In this document: positions 44,615-57,204 of the stretch, one piece after another
How the letters are laid out: each line of letters begins with the position of its first letter
Numbering within the stretch: the stretch's first letter is position 1
Origin: Margaritispora aquatica
Lineage: Eukaryota; Ascomycota; Leotiomycetes; Helotiales; Discinellaceae
Direction of reading: 5' to 3'
Assembly (NCBI GenBank): GCA_007644065.1
Contig: VJWN01000002.1
Location: forward strand, 2,567,831 to 2,631,830
Length of the DNA: 64,000 bases
The notes under the pieces: generated by a model
Told to the model about the DNA's origin: nothing
Seen by the model: only the letters and a program-made list of their open reading frames with translations
Databases searched by the model: none
Made by a program: the position numbers and the translations under genes

Positions 44615-46710
44615 CACGTGAAAGGACCTCCGTGATGACTTCTGCCTTTTGGTGTTAGATATTGTCCTCTTTTGGTTATTAGTGTGATACTTTTTGCATA
44701 TCGGAGGTTTAACAAGATCAAGCGTACTTATCTTAACGCTTACACCGTTACACAAACTCGGCCGAATATATCAAGAAGCACAAATTCGGACTAATGAACT
44801 GCCGCTCGATCCCTAGCGAAATGTTAATCGGGCAATGATCAATTCGAACAAGTGCAGTAATGTTATGGTAATTAACTCTTATTTCATACAGGACAATGTT
44901 AAGGAATGAAACAATTATATCCAGGTTCGTCTCCATCCCGATTGTTTGTCTTCCGCTTCGTTTTCAATGTTCATCTTGGAAACCGGTCGATGTCGAATCC
45001 TACGAGGCCACCGATTTGGCCACATCAACTTTGAGACAGTGTGACCAGGAATTCGTGAGGAGGGATCAACAGAGGTCAATGGCATGGGATGAAAAGGGGC
45101 AGCTTTGGGTGACGAAAGTAGGCCGAGCCGTTCCGAAATAGACTACCTCGGCAGTCTCAAAATATGTTGATGGCACAAGGCGACAATCATTTATTACTGG
45201 AAGCTCTTGAGAGTTCAAAAGGTGAATGGCCAGATGGGTATCTCGCTTCTCCTCAATTTACCCCAGATTTCCGGACGAGCGAGATCACTCATATCAACGA
45301 CATGCCTGGGATCACTACATTATTACGATTGAACATATGGTGTGGTGTCATTGGTGGACTGATATTATTGCGAAGGATATATGAGATCGGGCGATGCCGA
45401 GTTGACGACCTAAGATGTTTCTCACGATGGTGAAGCTTACGGAGATAGATATCATGCAGCACCTCTTCGTACTCAGTCTTGTTGGTTCTGCCTTGGCTGG
45501 AGGATGAGCTGAATCACTGAGCCACTGAGCCACTGAACCAACAGCTGATTATAAGCGTGTGCCGGTTGGTTCTGTTGTGAAACTTGATCTCAGATTTTGC
45601 TGCGACATTGCAGGTCATTACTGAGGTCTTGGTTTTCATCGCATTAGAAATGGATACAGGATGGGGTGGATTGGAAGAGTCTTCCCTCCTTAGCTGTCGT
45701 ACGTATTATTTGCTTATTTGTTTATTCCAGACAGATGACGGGTACCGTCGGCAGCGCCGCTTTTCCCCTCAGTTCTTTGCAAGCGCCTCGGGGTTAAACG
45801 AGGTGAGACTGACGATGCTGGGCGTGGGGAACGTCCAGTAAAGTCGAGTAAGAGTAAGAAGGGGGGCAAAGAAGACGGAGGTGAGAGGTGAGAGGTGATG
45901 GGAGGATGGAGGACTGAGGACCCCAACCCCCTCTTTCTAAAGTCCGAGTTATCCTCTTCTCTCGTCCTCTATTCACCAATTGCGAGATCTAAGCCTCTGC
46001 TTCCGCAAAATTTACGTTACTTGGTCCAAAGGACGAGGAAGTATTATCGTTGTAGGTCGAAATAAGCTTCCGTTACCCCTTTTGTCAATATAGCTTCATT
46101 TTTGGACTCAAACTCGCGTGTTTTCCTCCTCTATCGTACCTCGCTTCTACTCTTTGATCATTCCATCTTTTGCTTAACGCCTGATTGTCAATCATTTCGA
46201 TTTCTGTTACGCTTACCAACGCTTTTGTTTTTCATATCACCCGACCGGCCAGTCATATTTACACGTGCAAAAGTGTGCCAGCCCTCCAGCAGTCCCAGCT
46301 CTCATCGCTCGCCAACGAAGCACCCTTTCACAAGCCCGAAGTCCCCCCACGGCATTGAGTTTTCATCTGTACCTATGCATTTGAAACCAGGCCCAGCTTA
46401 TTATTATTTCTGATTTCTGAAAATCCGTGAAAGCCGAGCGAGCCCAAGGATAAAAGCTGGACATCCTTTCTACTTCCTCCTCCTCCTCTCTCCAACTTCC
46501 ATCTCCATCAAACAACCGCCCTCACCAACTTCCAACACATTTCCAACCAATTCTCCAACCGGCCTTGTCACTACCAACTTGCGCACTTCAATTCATCTCT
46601 TCACCAAGAGGAAGGTCTTCATTCAGCGGCCAACTCACCAACCCAACTTCATCCAACAGACACTCTCAACCAACACTCAAATACCAACTCGCCCCCAAAA
46701 ACTTCACAAA
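44615..46710. other. 2.1-kb gene-poor region and CT-rich leader
   Basis: No gene supported left of 46000. From about 46080 to 46710 the plus strand becomes C/T- and CCAAC-rich, which fits the promoter and long 5' leader of the next gene; a TATA-like GGATAAAAGC lies at about 46448. The ORFs at 46102-46413 and 46565-46867 lie in that leader and are low-complexity. Confidence 0.5.
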
Positions 46711-47085
46711 ATGTCTTCATCCCCAACTCTCAACGCTACCGAGCTTGCCGCCATCTCCCTCTCAGGCCAAGAGAACATGGTCCCTGCCACCGAAGAGGCA
46801 CGCCCACACAAGTTCCTCTCTCTCGCCCCCGCAACATCCTCCTCCTACCCTGCTCGCAAGCCAGTAGTAGCAGCAACACCCAAGTCACCTGTCATGGCAG
46901 CCGCCGACGCTGCTATCCCCGAAGTGGTTGGTATGGCTGGCGTCGAGAAGACGAGACGTAGCTCCAGCTTGAGCAGCAATGGAAGCTTGAACCAGAGGAG
47001 GCGCTTCTTGAAGTTGGGCCCCGTTCACCACGGTGTTCATGAAGGCGAGGAGGGCGATTGGAGCGAGGAGGTCATTGTTGGTTAG
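46711..47085 (+). CDS. Small conserved-looking fungal protein, function unknown
   Basis: Single exon, 124 aa, ATG in good context (CACAAAATGTC). The frame is open to 46579, but the upstream part is leader-like. The protein begins SSSPTLNATELAAISLSGQENMVPATEEARPHKFLSLAP, has a central Ala/Pro/Ser-rich part, KTRRSSSLSSNGS (basic and Ser-rich, possible phosphorylation sites), then RRRFLKLGPVHHGVHEGEEGDWSEEVIVG. The RRFLKLGPVH...GDW end resembles small proteins of unknown role found across filamentous ascomycetes; this is from memory. Codons are C-ending, and with the long CT-rich leader this suggests strong expression. Confidence 0.75.
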   Translation: MSSSPTLNATELAAISLSGQENMVPATEEARPHKFLSLAPATSSSYPARKPVVAATPKSPVMAAADAAIPEVVGMAGVEKTRRSSSLSSNGSLNQRRRFLKLGPVHHGVHEGEEGDWSEEVIVG

Positions 47086-49320
47086 ATTGTTACCTCACCA
47101 CGGATGACTTGACACTTCTCTTTATTGATCTTTGGAGTACGATTTCAGATTTGGGATGGTTTAAAATGGAACGAGCGAGCGAGCATTGTATGGACACGTC
47201 ATATGGATGAGGCCAGCGATTGTGGTCCAAGGACTCGGGGGGGATGGGTCAAGCAAATGGTGCGGGCGTTGATCGAGTACAACTACGACAGGCGTTGATG
47301 CGACGGCATCTCTATCTTTATGATTCACGGTCGATGATTACGGTCTTGTATGGATGCGTATTTTTTCGGTGACGGCAAAGAATGGGAAATTGCATAGAAT
47401 GGAGCGAATCGATTTGAATGGATGGAATTAGATTGGATTGAATTGACATGGAATTGTGATGCTAGCGCTGGCGAATGGGCTATGATGGCGAGGAGCAACG
47501 GATTGAGTGATCTTCTCATACTTATGATATATATATCTTCATTCTTACTTTCAATTGCACCTGTACTCACACCCAGACCTCGTTTGTGCTCTTTTTTATG
47601 CTTCCTTGTATGTTCTCGCCTAGTTCCTTGACTTCATAACTCTTCACTTCACCTCCCCCTTGGTCTAACACTGGTTTCTATTTTCTAGATATCCACAGTA
47701 GTTAGCCTTCGCCATTTCGCACTATCTACTTTCTCACAATTCTTTCTCACAATCCTTTCTCACCACCTCACCTCAACTTGGTGCGAAATCCCCATTCCAA
47801 AGCATTCTAAAGCCCCTCTTCACATTCCTCGACAACCAAATCAACCAATCACAACCCCACAAATCTCTGCACCACCCTCCTCTTTTCTCGCTTCTTTCTC
47901 TGCGCACACCATATTTTCTCTGCACCATCATCCTCCCTGCATCTTTTTCTGCACCGAGCCCCCCACTTCCCGCATAGAAGCAGATGCGCGTACATGTCTC
48001 ACATGCGCCATCTGCACATCCCCGCTTTCTTGTCATCGTAGAAAGAGGTGATTGGTTGGTGGAGGGAAGTGGAGGGAGAAGGCGACGAATGGGGTTGTGG
48101 GGATTTGGGAGGAGGAGGGAGAGGAAGTTTGCCACGGCTATGGCGCTGAGTTTGGGGGAGGGGTGTTTTTTTTTTTTGCCTTGCTCTTCCATTGGGAATA
48201 TGATTGTGCGAGAAGGGGACATGAGAATGTGATGGGAGTGTAAAGAAGTGGGAGAGGAGTTAGGTGGGAGTGGATGGGAAGCTGCATGTTTCTGCTGCAC
48301 TGGATCGCGAGGCCCTAGATACCACGAAGTAGGCAGGTAGCAAGAAAAATCCAAGCAGAGGAAAGAAATGAATGGAAGGGAAGGAACAAGTCTACTCGGA
48401 CTGTCAGGCTTTCTCTCCCCTTCGCTTGATGTTCCTTGGTCTTGTGTCGCATCATACCTACCAGTTTCTCATCTTAATTTCCCGCCTCAGACAAGACCTA
48501 TGAATGCGCAGTCTCGTACTCGGCGGCAGGCGCAGTGAGCACGTACGGACGTGCTGGTGTGTTGTCTCTCTCCCTCTTCATCTCCCAATCCAAGCCGTTC
48601 GAGTCCACAGTACTCATGCAATGCGGTATGAAAATCTCTGCGTACTGTCTGAGTCCTTCACACAAAGAAGTGGGATTCGCTTATCTTGCGCGGGAGGAAG
48701 CAAGATACAATGCTCGCCTATCTATAAGATCTGTGATGTTACCACCTCGTCGATAGAGGAGCGAGTTGGTGTGGGGTGTCACGGGGGTAATTGATAAGAG
48801 AGATAGGATGAATAGAAAGGTACTGAAACGTTTGCTGCCTGCTAATTAAATGCTTCACATAAGCGAACGGGGATAGGTGAATGAAGTCCGCAGTGGTGCT
48901 TGTATAATTTTATGCTAGCAGAACAGTTTGGCTAATTACCTACTGTGAAAAGTAAGTTACATAAGGCAAAGGTGAAGTAAGGCAGCGTTAGGATACTGGT
49001 ATTAATATGCGAAGCCTGATACCTAAGCCGCAGACTGTACACCTGTTTACATACTTCTCGATATCTTTCATTCATTTGGGAGTACTATTCAACATACTTG
49101 CGCCGCGTGCCTTTACATGGCGAGAATGACAAATCAGCGGTATATCTAGACACGATACCCACTTTCTCGCTCGGTTCTGTTTACTCGTCATTAATTCTAG
49201 CGAAATACCGATAGCTACAGTGGATTACGGACGCAACCTAACGCACACATAAAAACGCCCACTCCATTTTCCTCTCTCACCCAGTGTGATCTTTAGATAC
49301 CGTAGTTGTAACTCAGACCT

Positions 49321-49429
49321 CGGCAAAGCCGTGATTGAACGGCCTAGTGGTGATACCTTTGTTGACTGCTTCCTGCGGGGTTCGGCGAAGCCACGCACGT
49401 TGCGTGGTGGGGTTCGAGACTTTGTCTCG
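49321..49429. repeat. Cluster of short perfect hairpins
   Basis: Within 109 bp are four inverted repeats: CGGC-AAA-GCCG (49321-49331), GGC-GAA-GCC (49384-49392), CCACGCA-CGT-TGCGTGG (49391-49407) and CGAGAC-TTT-GTCTCG (49415-49429). All have 3-base loops. This looks like a structured RNA or a small palindromic mobile element. It is not a clean tRNA although GGTTCGAGAC resembles a B box. Confidence 0.6.
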
Positions 49430-49588
49430 CTTTAGGGTCGCCAAGTTTAAGCGAGGGATCTCTGTCTCTGTCTCTCCTCTCTTTTCACCTGTGAGTTGAC
49501 GGATCACAACGCAAAGAGAGGGTTCTTTCTGAATGGGGTGGGATACTTGCCGCCGCTCTATCTGATGGGAACTGGGTGCTATCTAGAA

Positions 49589-49626
49589 TGGTGAAATGGT
49601 GAAATGGTGAAATGGTGAAATGGTGG
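49589..49626. repeat. GGTGAAAT minisatellite
   Basis: About four to five direct copies of GGTGAAAT, ending in GGTGG. Gene-free surroundings. Confidence 0.8.
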
Positions 49627-50569
49627 AAGTAAGGGTGAGTTGTGACACTTGTTGGCCCTAAGCCAATGAGTGCCGCAAGCCCTAGCCACTCTCTTCATCT
49701 TGCTTGATCTTTTCCTCCAGAAGCTTCTTTCACTGCCTTATCCTTGTACGTCAATTTGTCATGCGTTCATATATCCGTGTGTCCTTTGGTCTCAGCTGGG
49801 TCCATCACTGGGCATCAAGACGAGACATAAAGCTGCACTACTGTACAGACAAGCCAGACATGATGAGACATGATCCTTCCAGAATCCAGATCGATAAAAT
49901 AGACAAACTGGAAAAGAGCCATCCTATATCAACAACAACAACAACTCTGACCGAGCGCACAGCGCGTGGCGAACATGCCTCACCTCCGTTGAGACGCCTC
50001 GGAGCCTACTCTTTCATCACCATCTTGATGCCCAGATGAGACGGTCTGCCGATCATGATTCCAGCTCCAAGATCTCAACATGCCACAATTCGAGCTAAAA
50101 CGGAAGCTAAGGATACTGAAAGTGAGGAGGTGATCACCAAAATCCGTACATTCATTCAGCGAAATATTTCACCGTTCACTGAACCATCTTATAAGGAATA
50201 TAATGAGAAGATCTGCAAGTGATCAATTACAAGCTCCAGGAAACGAGAGAAAGACACAGGATTGGTAGTTCGAGAAGCTAACGTAAGGAAGGGCGTTTCA
50301 TTATCATAAAACGGCGTCGTCTTCATCTAAATATGAACATAGCAGCAGCTCTGGAAGGACATTCGCCGATGCTTCAACCTGCCTCTACTAGACATACATC
50401 TAAAAATCCGCAAAACAAAAAGAAACAAGAGGAAACTAGATCTAAAGTACGAAGTACTGAGAAACTACTTAAAGAAACATTTTCCTTATCAGATAAGCAC
50501 CAACTCTTTACAATCGGTGTCTGTGAGGTCACTCTCCTAGGATTGACTTCCAAGCTCAAGTGTTCAGAC

Positions 50570-53052
50570 TCAGTGAATAGGCTGCAAGCAAACCGTAACG
50601 ATCCACTGTAAGCCATATTAGTATTCTCTCATCAGACAGAATTCAGACGGATTTGCATGACGAGAAAGAGAATGCTTCATTGACCAAAAAGTCGCGCCAG
50701 CAAGCGAGGCGAAAATCGAGAGGTAAGGTGAACATACCTGATCAGACCAAGTTCCAGGACCACCCCAAGGTGTTTCGGTCATCGTATGGGAGGCTAAATC
50801 AGTTAGTAGCGATAACCTTACAGCATAAATTTTGTTGTGGGAGACAAAACTAGTGATGGTCAAGAGAAGGAAGAGCTTACTGTCGAATTGACCTGCTCCC
50901 CAACCCAGATACCCAACATACACTGTAGCAATGTATTAGCAATGGAGACTGCGATGATGTAAGGATGCATTTACCATCCGAGTTAGCATTTAGAAACGCG
51001 ACAACCTTGCACAAATTAGTGTGACAACTGTCTGTATTACCACCGCCAATTTCAGTCTGTCGTCCAACGTCAGCCGTTTCAATTTCTCCATTGAGAGCAT
51101 CTCCATACAGAACATGCTTGGCGGAGTCTTACCAAGAAAGCCTTTCGTCTGTTGCATCTCAGCCATTGAGCGAGTGGGGCAAATGCGCTGGAGATGTAGT
51201 CGTATGGACACTCATTCGTATCGCCAGCATTGTTGGCATCTAGATACTTGTGCACGTCGAAGACCAGATTAGTGAAAGAACCATCTGGATTAGTAACAGT
51301 TGAGAGAGCGGCTGCCGAACCGTCCGAGAGAAATGTGCCTGCCGAAGCGTAATTATTTCCTGGCAGAAGAATCATATGCTGATATGTTTCCACTCCACGC
51401 TATAGAGATTATTAGTACAACCAACCGACAAAGAGAGACGTGCTCATATACAATTGCAGTAACGGCAGCTTGACAGGTGACAGCCCAAAGGTTGATATTT
51501 ACTATTAGAGGTTAGCCCAAAAATTCCGAAGAAATTTGATCTTCATCATCGAACATACCATCATGTGGCTCGTTCATAAGTCCAAAAATGATCTTTGGGT
51601 TGCCAGCATATTTGGCAGCGATATTGGCCCAGAGAGCAGCAAACACAGCATTAGAAGGTCCGCCTGAGCTCTGACCGACGAGGTTATAATATCCTTCTAT
51701 CAAAGTATGAGTGCTCATAGACTCCAGCGAGACTGGTTTGTAGCTTACCAAATTTTGCAAAATTGTGCACTTCAACCAGACAGAAGGCTCCGGTTATCAA
51801 GCATTTCTGCACCATGCTGTAAAGACTTAGCTCACGATCAAGGGAAAGTGTCAGTGAAATTCCTCACAAGTCATAAGCAGCCCAATTTGTGGGATTGAGA
51901 GTGCTGGACACTGTGCGGCTATTGATCAAGAACTGCCAGCTAACCGGAAGACGAAACGTATTAAAGTGATCATCCGTGACAAAATGTGCCATTTGACTGC
52001 CTCCGTCGTTTCTGCCAACCATGCCGTTCGGACATTGTGAACCACTTGGATCGTTATATGCCTGCACATGTTAGCTGTTGTTATAATAGCCGGAATTACG
52101 AGTCGGATTACATCAACATTCCCAGGAAATTCGCATCCGACGATGTCTGGTCAATTGTCAGTTTTGCATAAAAAAAAAGGCACAGTAAAAATTACTAATA
52201 CCAATGAGGGAGACATTTCCCAAGTTTGCAGGTGGTGAGTTGTTAACTGCACAGCTCAATGATGTTGTAGCTGGGGCGGAAGACGATGTTTTAATGGTGG
52301 TTGATAACTTGGAGGATGTAGCAAGAGTGGTCAAAGTGCTCGACAATTTGCTGCTGCTTGTGATTGACGATGATTTGAAGGAAGACACTACCGGAATAGA
52401 AGTTAACTTGATCGAAGTTGAGGCGACGGAGGATATTACGGACACTAAAGACGACTTCTGTGTAACACTGCTTGAGCTTGTTGAAATGATCGTGGATATC
52501 TTTGTGCTTGAGCTCGAGCTTGATTTGAAAATCGATGAAGACGAAGCCGATGAGCTACTGCTCGTCCTTGAGCTGGAGCTTGAACTTGGCTGGACCACCG
52601 ACGAGGAAGAAGCTAATGAGCTACTGCTTTTCTTTGAGCTTGAAGTGACCGCTGACACCAAAGTAGACGAGCTGGTTGCAACTACAGGGCATGGAATAGC
52701 TTCGCAGCGAGACCAAGTAGGTGTTTGATAATTGCAAGTTGTTCCAGGCTGGCAAATAGTTGAGCCAGTATAGCCAATACCACCGCATGCACCCCAACGA
52801 GCTACAGTTCCCGCTGGTGCTGGAGCTTCTGAGCATCCAGACCAACCAGAATTAAAGAACTCGCAGAAATAACCAGCGCAGCAGACTGTGCTTCCTGTCC
52901 ATGGTAAACCATTGTACATGCCACCGCATTGGGCTGTACATGTTAGCTGAGTACACTCGCTCAGTCATGATGCACCAACCATAGCCAGCAATTTGAGCGC
53001 CAACATTTTGAGATAGGATTCCGGCAATCAGAGCAAGAGGAAGGTATAACAT
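50570..53052 (-). CDS. Secreted GH5 endoglucanase with two CBM1 modules
   Basis: Twelve exons (53052-52980, 52933-52202, 52146-52112, 52061-51868, 51816-51749, 51696-51559, 51501-51452, 51399-51133, 51056-50975, 50922-50881, 50793-50738, 50605-50570); 590 aa, all GT-AG and in frame. Signal peptide at 1-19. Two cellulose-binding CBM1 modules follow: AQCGGMYNGLPWTG...SGC (about 25-58) and WGACGGIGYTGS...SRCE (about 71-102). A Ser/Thr linker spans about 103-255. The catalytic domain has HFVTDDHFNTFRLPVSWQFL, LMNEPHD with acid/base Glu410, VFDVHKYLD, and KAFLTEIGGGN across a join with nucleophile Glu521, as in GH5 subfamily 5 (Trichoderma EGII type). It cuts internal beta-1,4 bonds of cellulose outside the cell. 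Tandem CBM1 modules are unusual. The last exon (WIVTVCLQPIH) is the least sure. Confidence 0.9.
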
Positions 53053-54744
53053 GGTGAGATATAGAGGCCCGTGGCTGCTATGCTTGCGGGGCCGTCGAGG
53101 GTCAACAGCGAAACTATATGGAGCAAACTCGCGCTAAAGACTGGAGACAGACCTTGAAAATTGCGTGAGATTGAGACATGCCGCTGAACGTGTCTAAATC
53201 TCAAGCAAAGAAAGTGTTCTGGCCGCTTCGCATTCGGCAAGCGTCCCAATTGATACCTCAGTGAGTTTTATAGATGACAAACTATGAGACAAGTAATATC
53301 TTGACATTGCTTTTTGAAAATCTCGGTTACGATGAGACATACTGTACCAGTCTAGAAGCACGCCTTTCCTGTAGATAAGAGATGCAGTATATCGGACATG
53401 TCAGTCCCACGTTCGAGTATGGATGTATCGTGTCATTGCAGTGAGAATATTGACCTTGTAAGGATGTACTCACAAGAGTCGTGCATTACTGGAGTGCAGC
53501 AAGCCATGTGAGATTTTCGCTTTGATCTCCGTACTGATCACAATATTTCATGGACTGAATGAACGCTGAGCGAGGACAAAAAGCTAATAATAATGTGGTC
53601 AGTCCGCTATCGCAACATATAAACATACTTGCTTGAGAAGTTTACCCACGGAACCGCTAAGGATAGAGGAGCTTCAACTTTAGAAGATAAGACTTACAAC
53701 CACATATTGTGTGGAAGATCTGTCAGTTTCCATCACGCTTTCCCAACAACTTTTAATTTGCTTGCAAAGGCGCGGGCCAGATTTTTATGTCAGTCTTACA
53801 ATGGTATCTTAGTGTCCTGATACTTGAGCATGTGTTTCGCCGAGAATAGACTTAGCAAGCCATTCCCACGTTGGAAAACCTTTCCTTTCGAACCCAAGAT
53901 GCCAATGTAACATAGCAAGCTGCCATACTGATTTTTGTACGATATGCAGCCTAATTCTCCACATCTAGGTATCCACATAGATCAATATCCTAGATCTCCA
54001 GCAATGAGTGAGAAGGTCTCGCACATGACAGTCGTTCTTGACATTGTTGTGGTGGATCTCGAAGATTATAGTTGAGTTTTTTTTGCAGAGATATGCTCGA
54101 CTGCAACGCAGATTATACATTCTTTGCTTAGAGAGACTTTGAATTCCTGCTGGTGGTTTATGAAAAGATGTTATATTATCCGTGTGTAGAAAGGCGAAAA
54201 AGCTCGATGTGTGCCGTTCTGCTTGTATAGAAAATGGAACCTATTGAGAAATGCAGGGGTGGTATTTTGGATATGCAACATGATTTAATCGGCACGGCGA
54301 AATGGTTGATCTATAGATGAATAATTGCTCTGGTTATGGTAAGTTTATGGAAGTCATGGTTTTCTCTCAGCATCTAGCAATAGAAGACAATTTACCTACA
54401 TTAGGTAGGTAAACTGTCTTCACGACCAGCCCAATTGACCAATCAAAGCTAACATAAATGCGAGCCCTTCAACCGGCTCTCAGCACCATCACCCAAGCAA
54501 AACGTATATATGCAAGATTTCATTGTGTACGCATTCAGCGAGCCATTTGCGCCATCCAGCGGGGCTCCCTCCTGTTGGTATCATACAATTTCCGAAAGCC
54601 ATTTCCAGCAACGCCATGCCCATGACATATGAAAAAGCCTAGCAAAACGCATTGCACCGATTAACCGACCAGTATATGTGTCCTTATGCACTATGAAGAA
54701 TATCAAACCCCATGAAGAAGAAACCCATATCATTAGAAGTACAA
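53053..54744. other. 1.7-kb gene-free region
   Basis: It holds the promoter side of the endoglucanase gene and the 3' flank of the AT-hook gene. ORFs here are at most about 90 aa without domains. I see no gene. Confidence 0.5.
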
Positions 54745-55971
54745 CTAGATCTTCGCTTTCTTAGTGCTGCTCTTTGCAGACGCAGGTCGTCCCCTCTTCT
54801 TGCTTGCTGGAGTCGTCGTTTCATCGGCAGCCAAGCTACGCTTTTTGGTGCTGCTAGGGGTAGCAGGAGTCGCCTCTACATTCTTTGCTGGACGGCCTCG
54901 CTTCTTTGGCTCAGCACCTTCGGTCTTGGGGGCTTTCGCAGCTTTCGCAGCTTTTGCCTTGGGACTCGTTGGGGTTGCAATTGCTCTTGGCTTTGAAGCT
55001 GGGCGTCCACGAGGCTTGCCGCTGGGAGCAGGAGTCTTCTTCTCTCCTTCAGGCATCGCTGGTCTTCCACGCGGCTTGCCAGACGGTACGTGCTTCTTCT
55101 TATCCTCCTCAGCCATGGCTGGACGGCCTCGTGGTTTGCCGGACGGGACATACTTTGGAGCTGGGATATGGACCGGCTCTGCCTCCTTGATGATGACGAA
55201 AGCAGCCTTTTCGAGATCAATTGGTGTACACTTAATGCGTGCCATAAATGCCTTTGACTTGCTCACGATTTCGTCAAACTCGGCAGTGGTGTACTTCGGC
55301 GTGACCTTCTTGCCTCCATGAAGCAGCCATCTGTAGACTTCATCACTAAAGAAAACGACGTTCGCAGGATCATAGATAGACAGGAGCAGGGAGGCAGTTG
55401 CTGGTCCGACACCTTTCAGTGGAGCAGTGAGTTTGGCAATGACCTCCTTGATCTCCGTAGGGTGGGTGTCGTAGTGAGAGAAGCCAGCCTTGGTGGCATC
55501 GGCGACCTTTTCATCGGAATTGGAGGCAACAAGTTTTCCCAAGGTTGGTCGGTAGATGCCATGTTGTCTATCAAAGATTAGTGATAAGCTCATATTCAAT
55601 TTCTGTTCAAAATGCTGTTGCGCCAGGTACTCTTTGCGCCAAATATAATGCAAGAACAGAAAATCGTGACAATCTCCTGAAATAAAAATAAATACTTACA
55701 GCTTCCATGAAAGCAGCTTTTGAACGTCGGTCAGTTGCATGGTGCGTCCTGTGCTCTTAGAGAAGCTTGATGGCGCAATCTCGTACCGGTATTTGTCCAA
55801 CTCTTCGAGAGTCGGCTCTCCTTCCTTCGCTGTACGCTAATTAGCATCAGGGTCGCAAAGGTGAGGCGATGAGAAACACATACGAGTTTTACTGAATTCG
55901 GAAAGAATCTTTGGGTAACGTCCCAGAGCTTCCTTAAACTCGGCAGCAGTGATGGTGGATGATGAAGCCAT
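54745..55971 (-). CDS. AT-hook protein with helix-hairpin-helix (DNA glycosylase-like) domain
   Basis: Three exons: 55971-55884, 55829-55700 and 55567-54745; 346 aa. Joins: KT-PKEGEPT and WK-LQHGIYRP. Residues 1-200 form an alpha-helical domain with LKGVGPATASLLLSIYDP, a helix-hairpin-helix of the HhH-GPD type, then FFSDEVYRWLL where glycosylases carry the catalytic Asp region. The C-terminal 140 residues carry five AT-hooks: three tandem PSGKPRGRPA units and two KKRGRPA units, embedded in Lys/Ala/Pro, ending KKAKI. AT-hooks bind the minor groove of A/T-rich DNA. Nuclear location is nearly sure; base-excision activity is only a possibility, because no Lys of the bifunctional enzymes is evident and many HhH proteins are non-enzymatic. 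Confidence 0.85.
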
Positions 55972-56698
55972 TTTGGGGATTTGAGTGCTAACTTCTGATT
56001 TCCCAAAGATGGTTTGAAGCACTTATAATGCTTCTCTAAAGGTTTTGAAGTTGATAAATTTGTCGAAGAATTCTTGTTGGCTGTAAGAGAGCGAAAGCTG
56101 CAGACGCGACGGAGAACGCGTTGATATAAGTACCTATGGACTAATTATGTTTACTTTGGGCTAGTGTAGCCTAGAGTAGACTAGTGCGTGTCAAGCGAGT
56201 ATAGTAAAAGTGACTTTTTAGCAGTCCGACGCGGTTTTGATGTCTCAGATGAGTTTAAAAATAAGAGGAAAATGGAATTTTGATCTAATCATGGCAATAC
56301 GTGTTGACTAGACCTTAACATTTTTTTTTAAAAAAAATATATATATATATATATTTATTTCATATACTTGGTGAAGTGCAAAAGCGAAGCTATTTAGATT
56401 ACCACAGTGGCTCAAGTTGTAGATTAAACTGAACGCCTGAGATAAGAGAAGCCGCAGAATCATGCGATTCGGCTGGACAATTTTTTTTTCTAAACGCGGA
56501 ACCTGACTCGACCAATCCCGAAGCGCATGAAGGTGCCATTTTTCTTTGTGAAATATGACAACCTCAGCCGATCTTCTTAGACCAATACGAAGCTAAAAAC
56601 AAAAGACCTAGCATTAAGAACTGCTCGCAACCACCCCGAACTGTTTTAACATTCTACTCAACTTCCAAACTTTTCACCAACACTCTACAATCGTCAAT
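55972..56698. promoter_or_regulatory. Divergent intergenic region, 727 bp
   Basis: It lies between the start codons of the AT-hook gene (minus) and the zf-met2 gene (plus). It holds a T9/A8 tract and TA dinucleotide run at about 56322-56355. No gene is seen. Confidence 0.5.
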
Positions 56699-57204
56699 AT
56701 GGGAGGAGGCAACGTATGTGATGCCCCTCAATTTCAAGCCTTTACCCCACCTCTTCTCCAAGCCCATCGCAGCTACCATGTTATCGCTTTCCATTCTTCT
56801 CATTTTGACCAGCAAGATACTAATACATCTATCTACAATAGGGAGCAAAAGCCGCATCCAAGCGTGCTAGAAACGCAAAAGACGCGGGCGGAGAAGCAAA
56901 GTCGCAACTGAAGGTCAACGAGAAGGCTATGGATATCCAGTGTATCATCTGCAAGTCTACATTTTTGAAGACTACTCGTGCCCCAGCGTATGTCATCTCA
57001 TCAATCCTCCTGGCAAAATCTATACCTTTGGACAAGTCGGGGTGCAGCGTGGCAAAATTTGCTTGTAGTACAGTTGATGAACATTGCTGACACAAGCCTA
57101 GTCTCACCGAACATGCCACAAATAAGCATACAAAGACCCTCGAAGAGTGCTTTCCAGGCTTCGTTGCCAAAGCAGAGGCTCCTGTTAAGGCCGCAAAGAA
57201 GTGA
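56699..57204 (+). CDS. Small zf-met2/4F5-type zinc-finger protein
   Basis: Three exons: 56699-56713, 56842-56987 and 57102-57204; 87 aa. The first exon codes only MGGGN; joins are N-GAKAASKRARNAKDAGG and RAP-ALTEHATNKH. The lysine-rich N-terminus resembles the 4F5/SERF family; a single C2H2-type finger follows (CIICKSTF ... HATNKH), then LEECFPGF. This matches the small eukaryotic At2g23090-like (zf-met2) family of unknown exact role, linked by name to RNA-binding or protein-aggregation factors. The tiny first exon was chosen because the family begins MGGGN and the donor GTATGT is strong. It converges with the oxygenase gene. Confidence 0.88.

Larger units (their letters stand above)
47086..50569. 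other. 3.5-kb gene-free region
   Basis: No gene supported. It includes the 3' flank of the small protein gene, a minus-strand ORF at 47773-48354 that I reject, the hairpin cluster at 49321-49429 and a GGTGAAAT tandem stretch (about 49589-49626). The right end flanks the 3' end of the endoglucanase. Confidence 0.5.

Noticed and set aside
47773..48354. 193-aa minus-strand gene
   Set aside because: Compositionally biased and without domain; the CxxxCETCTRIC patch alone is not enough.
49335..49430. tRNA gene
   Set aside because: GGTTCGAGAC resembles a B box and GGCCTAGTGGT an A box, but the acceptor and anticodon stems cannot be paired and spacing is wrong.
52204..52728. 174-aa plus-strand acidic protein
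   Set aside because: It is the antisense of the Ser-rich linker of the endoglucanase.
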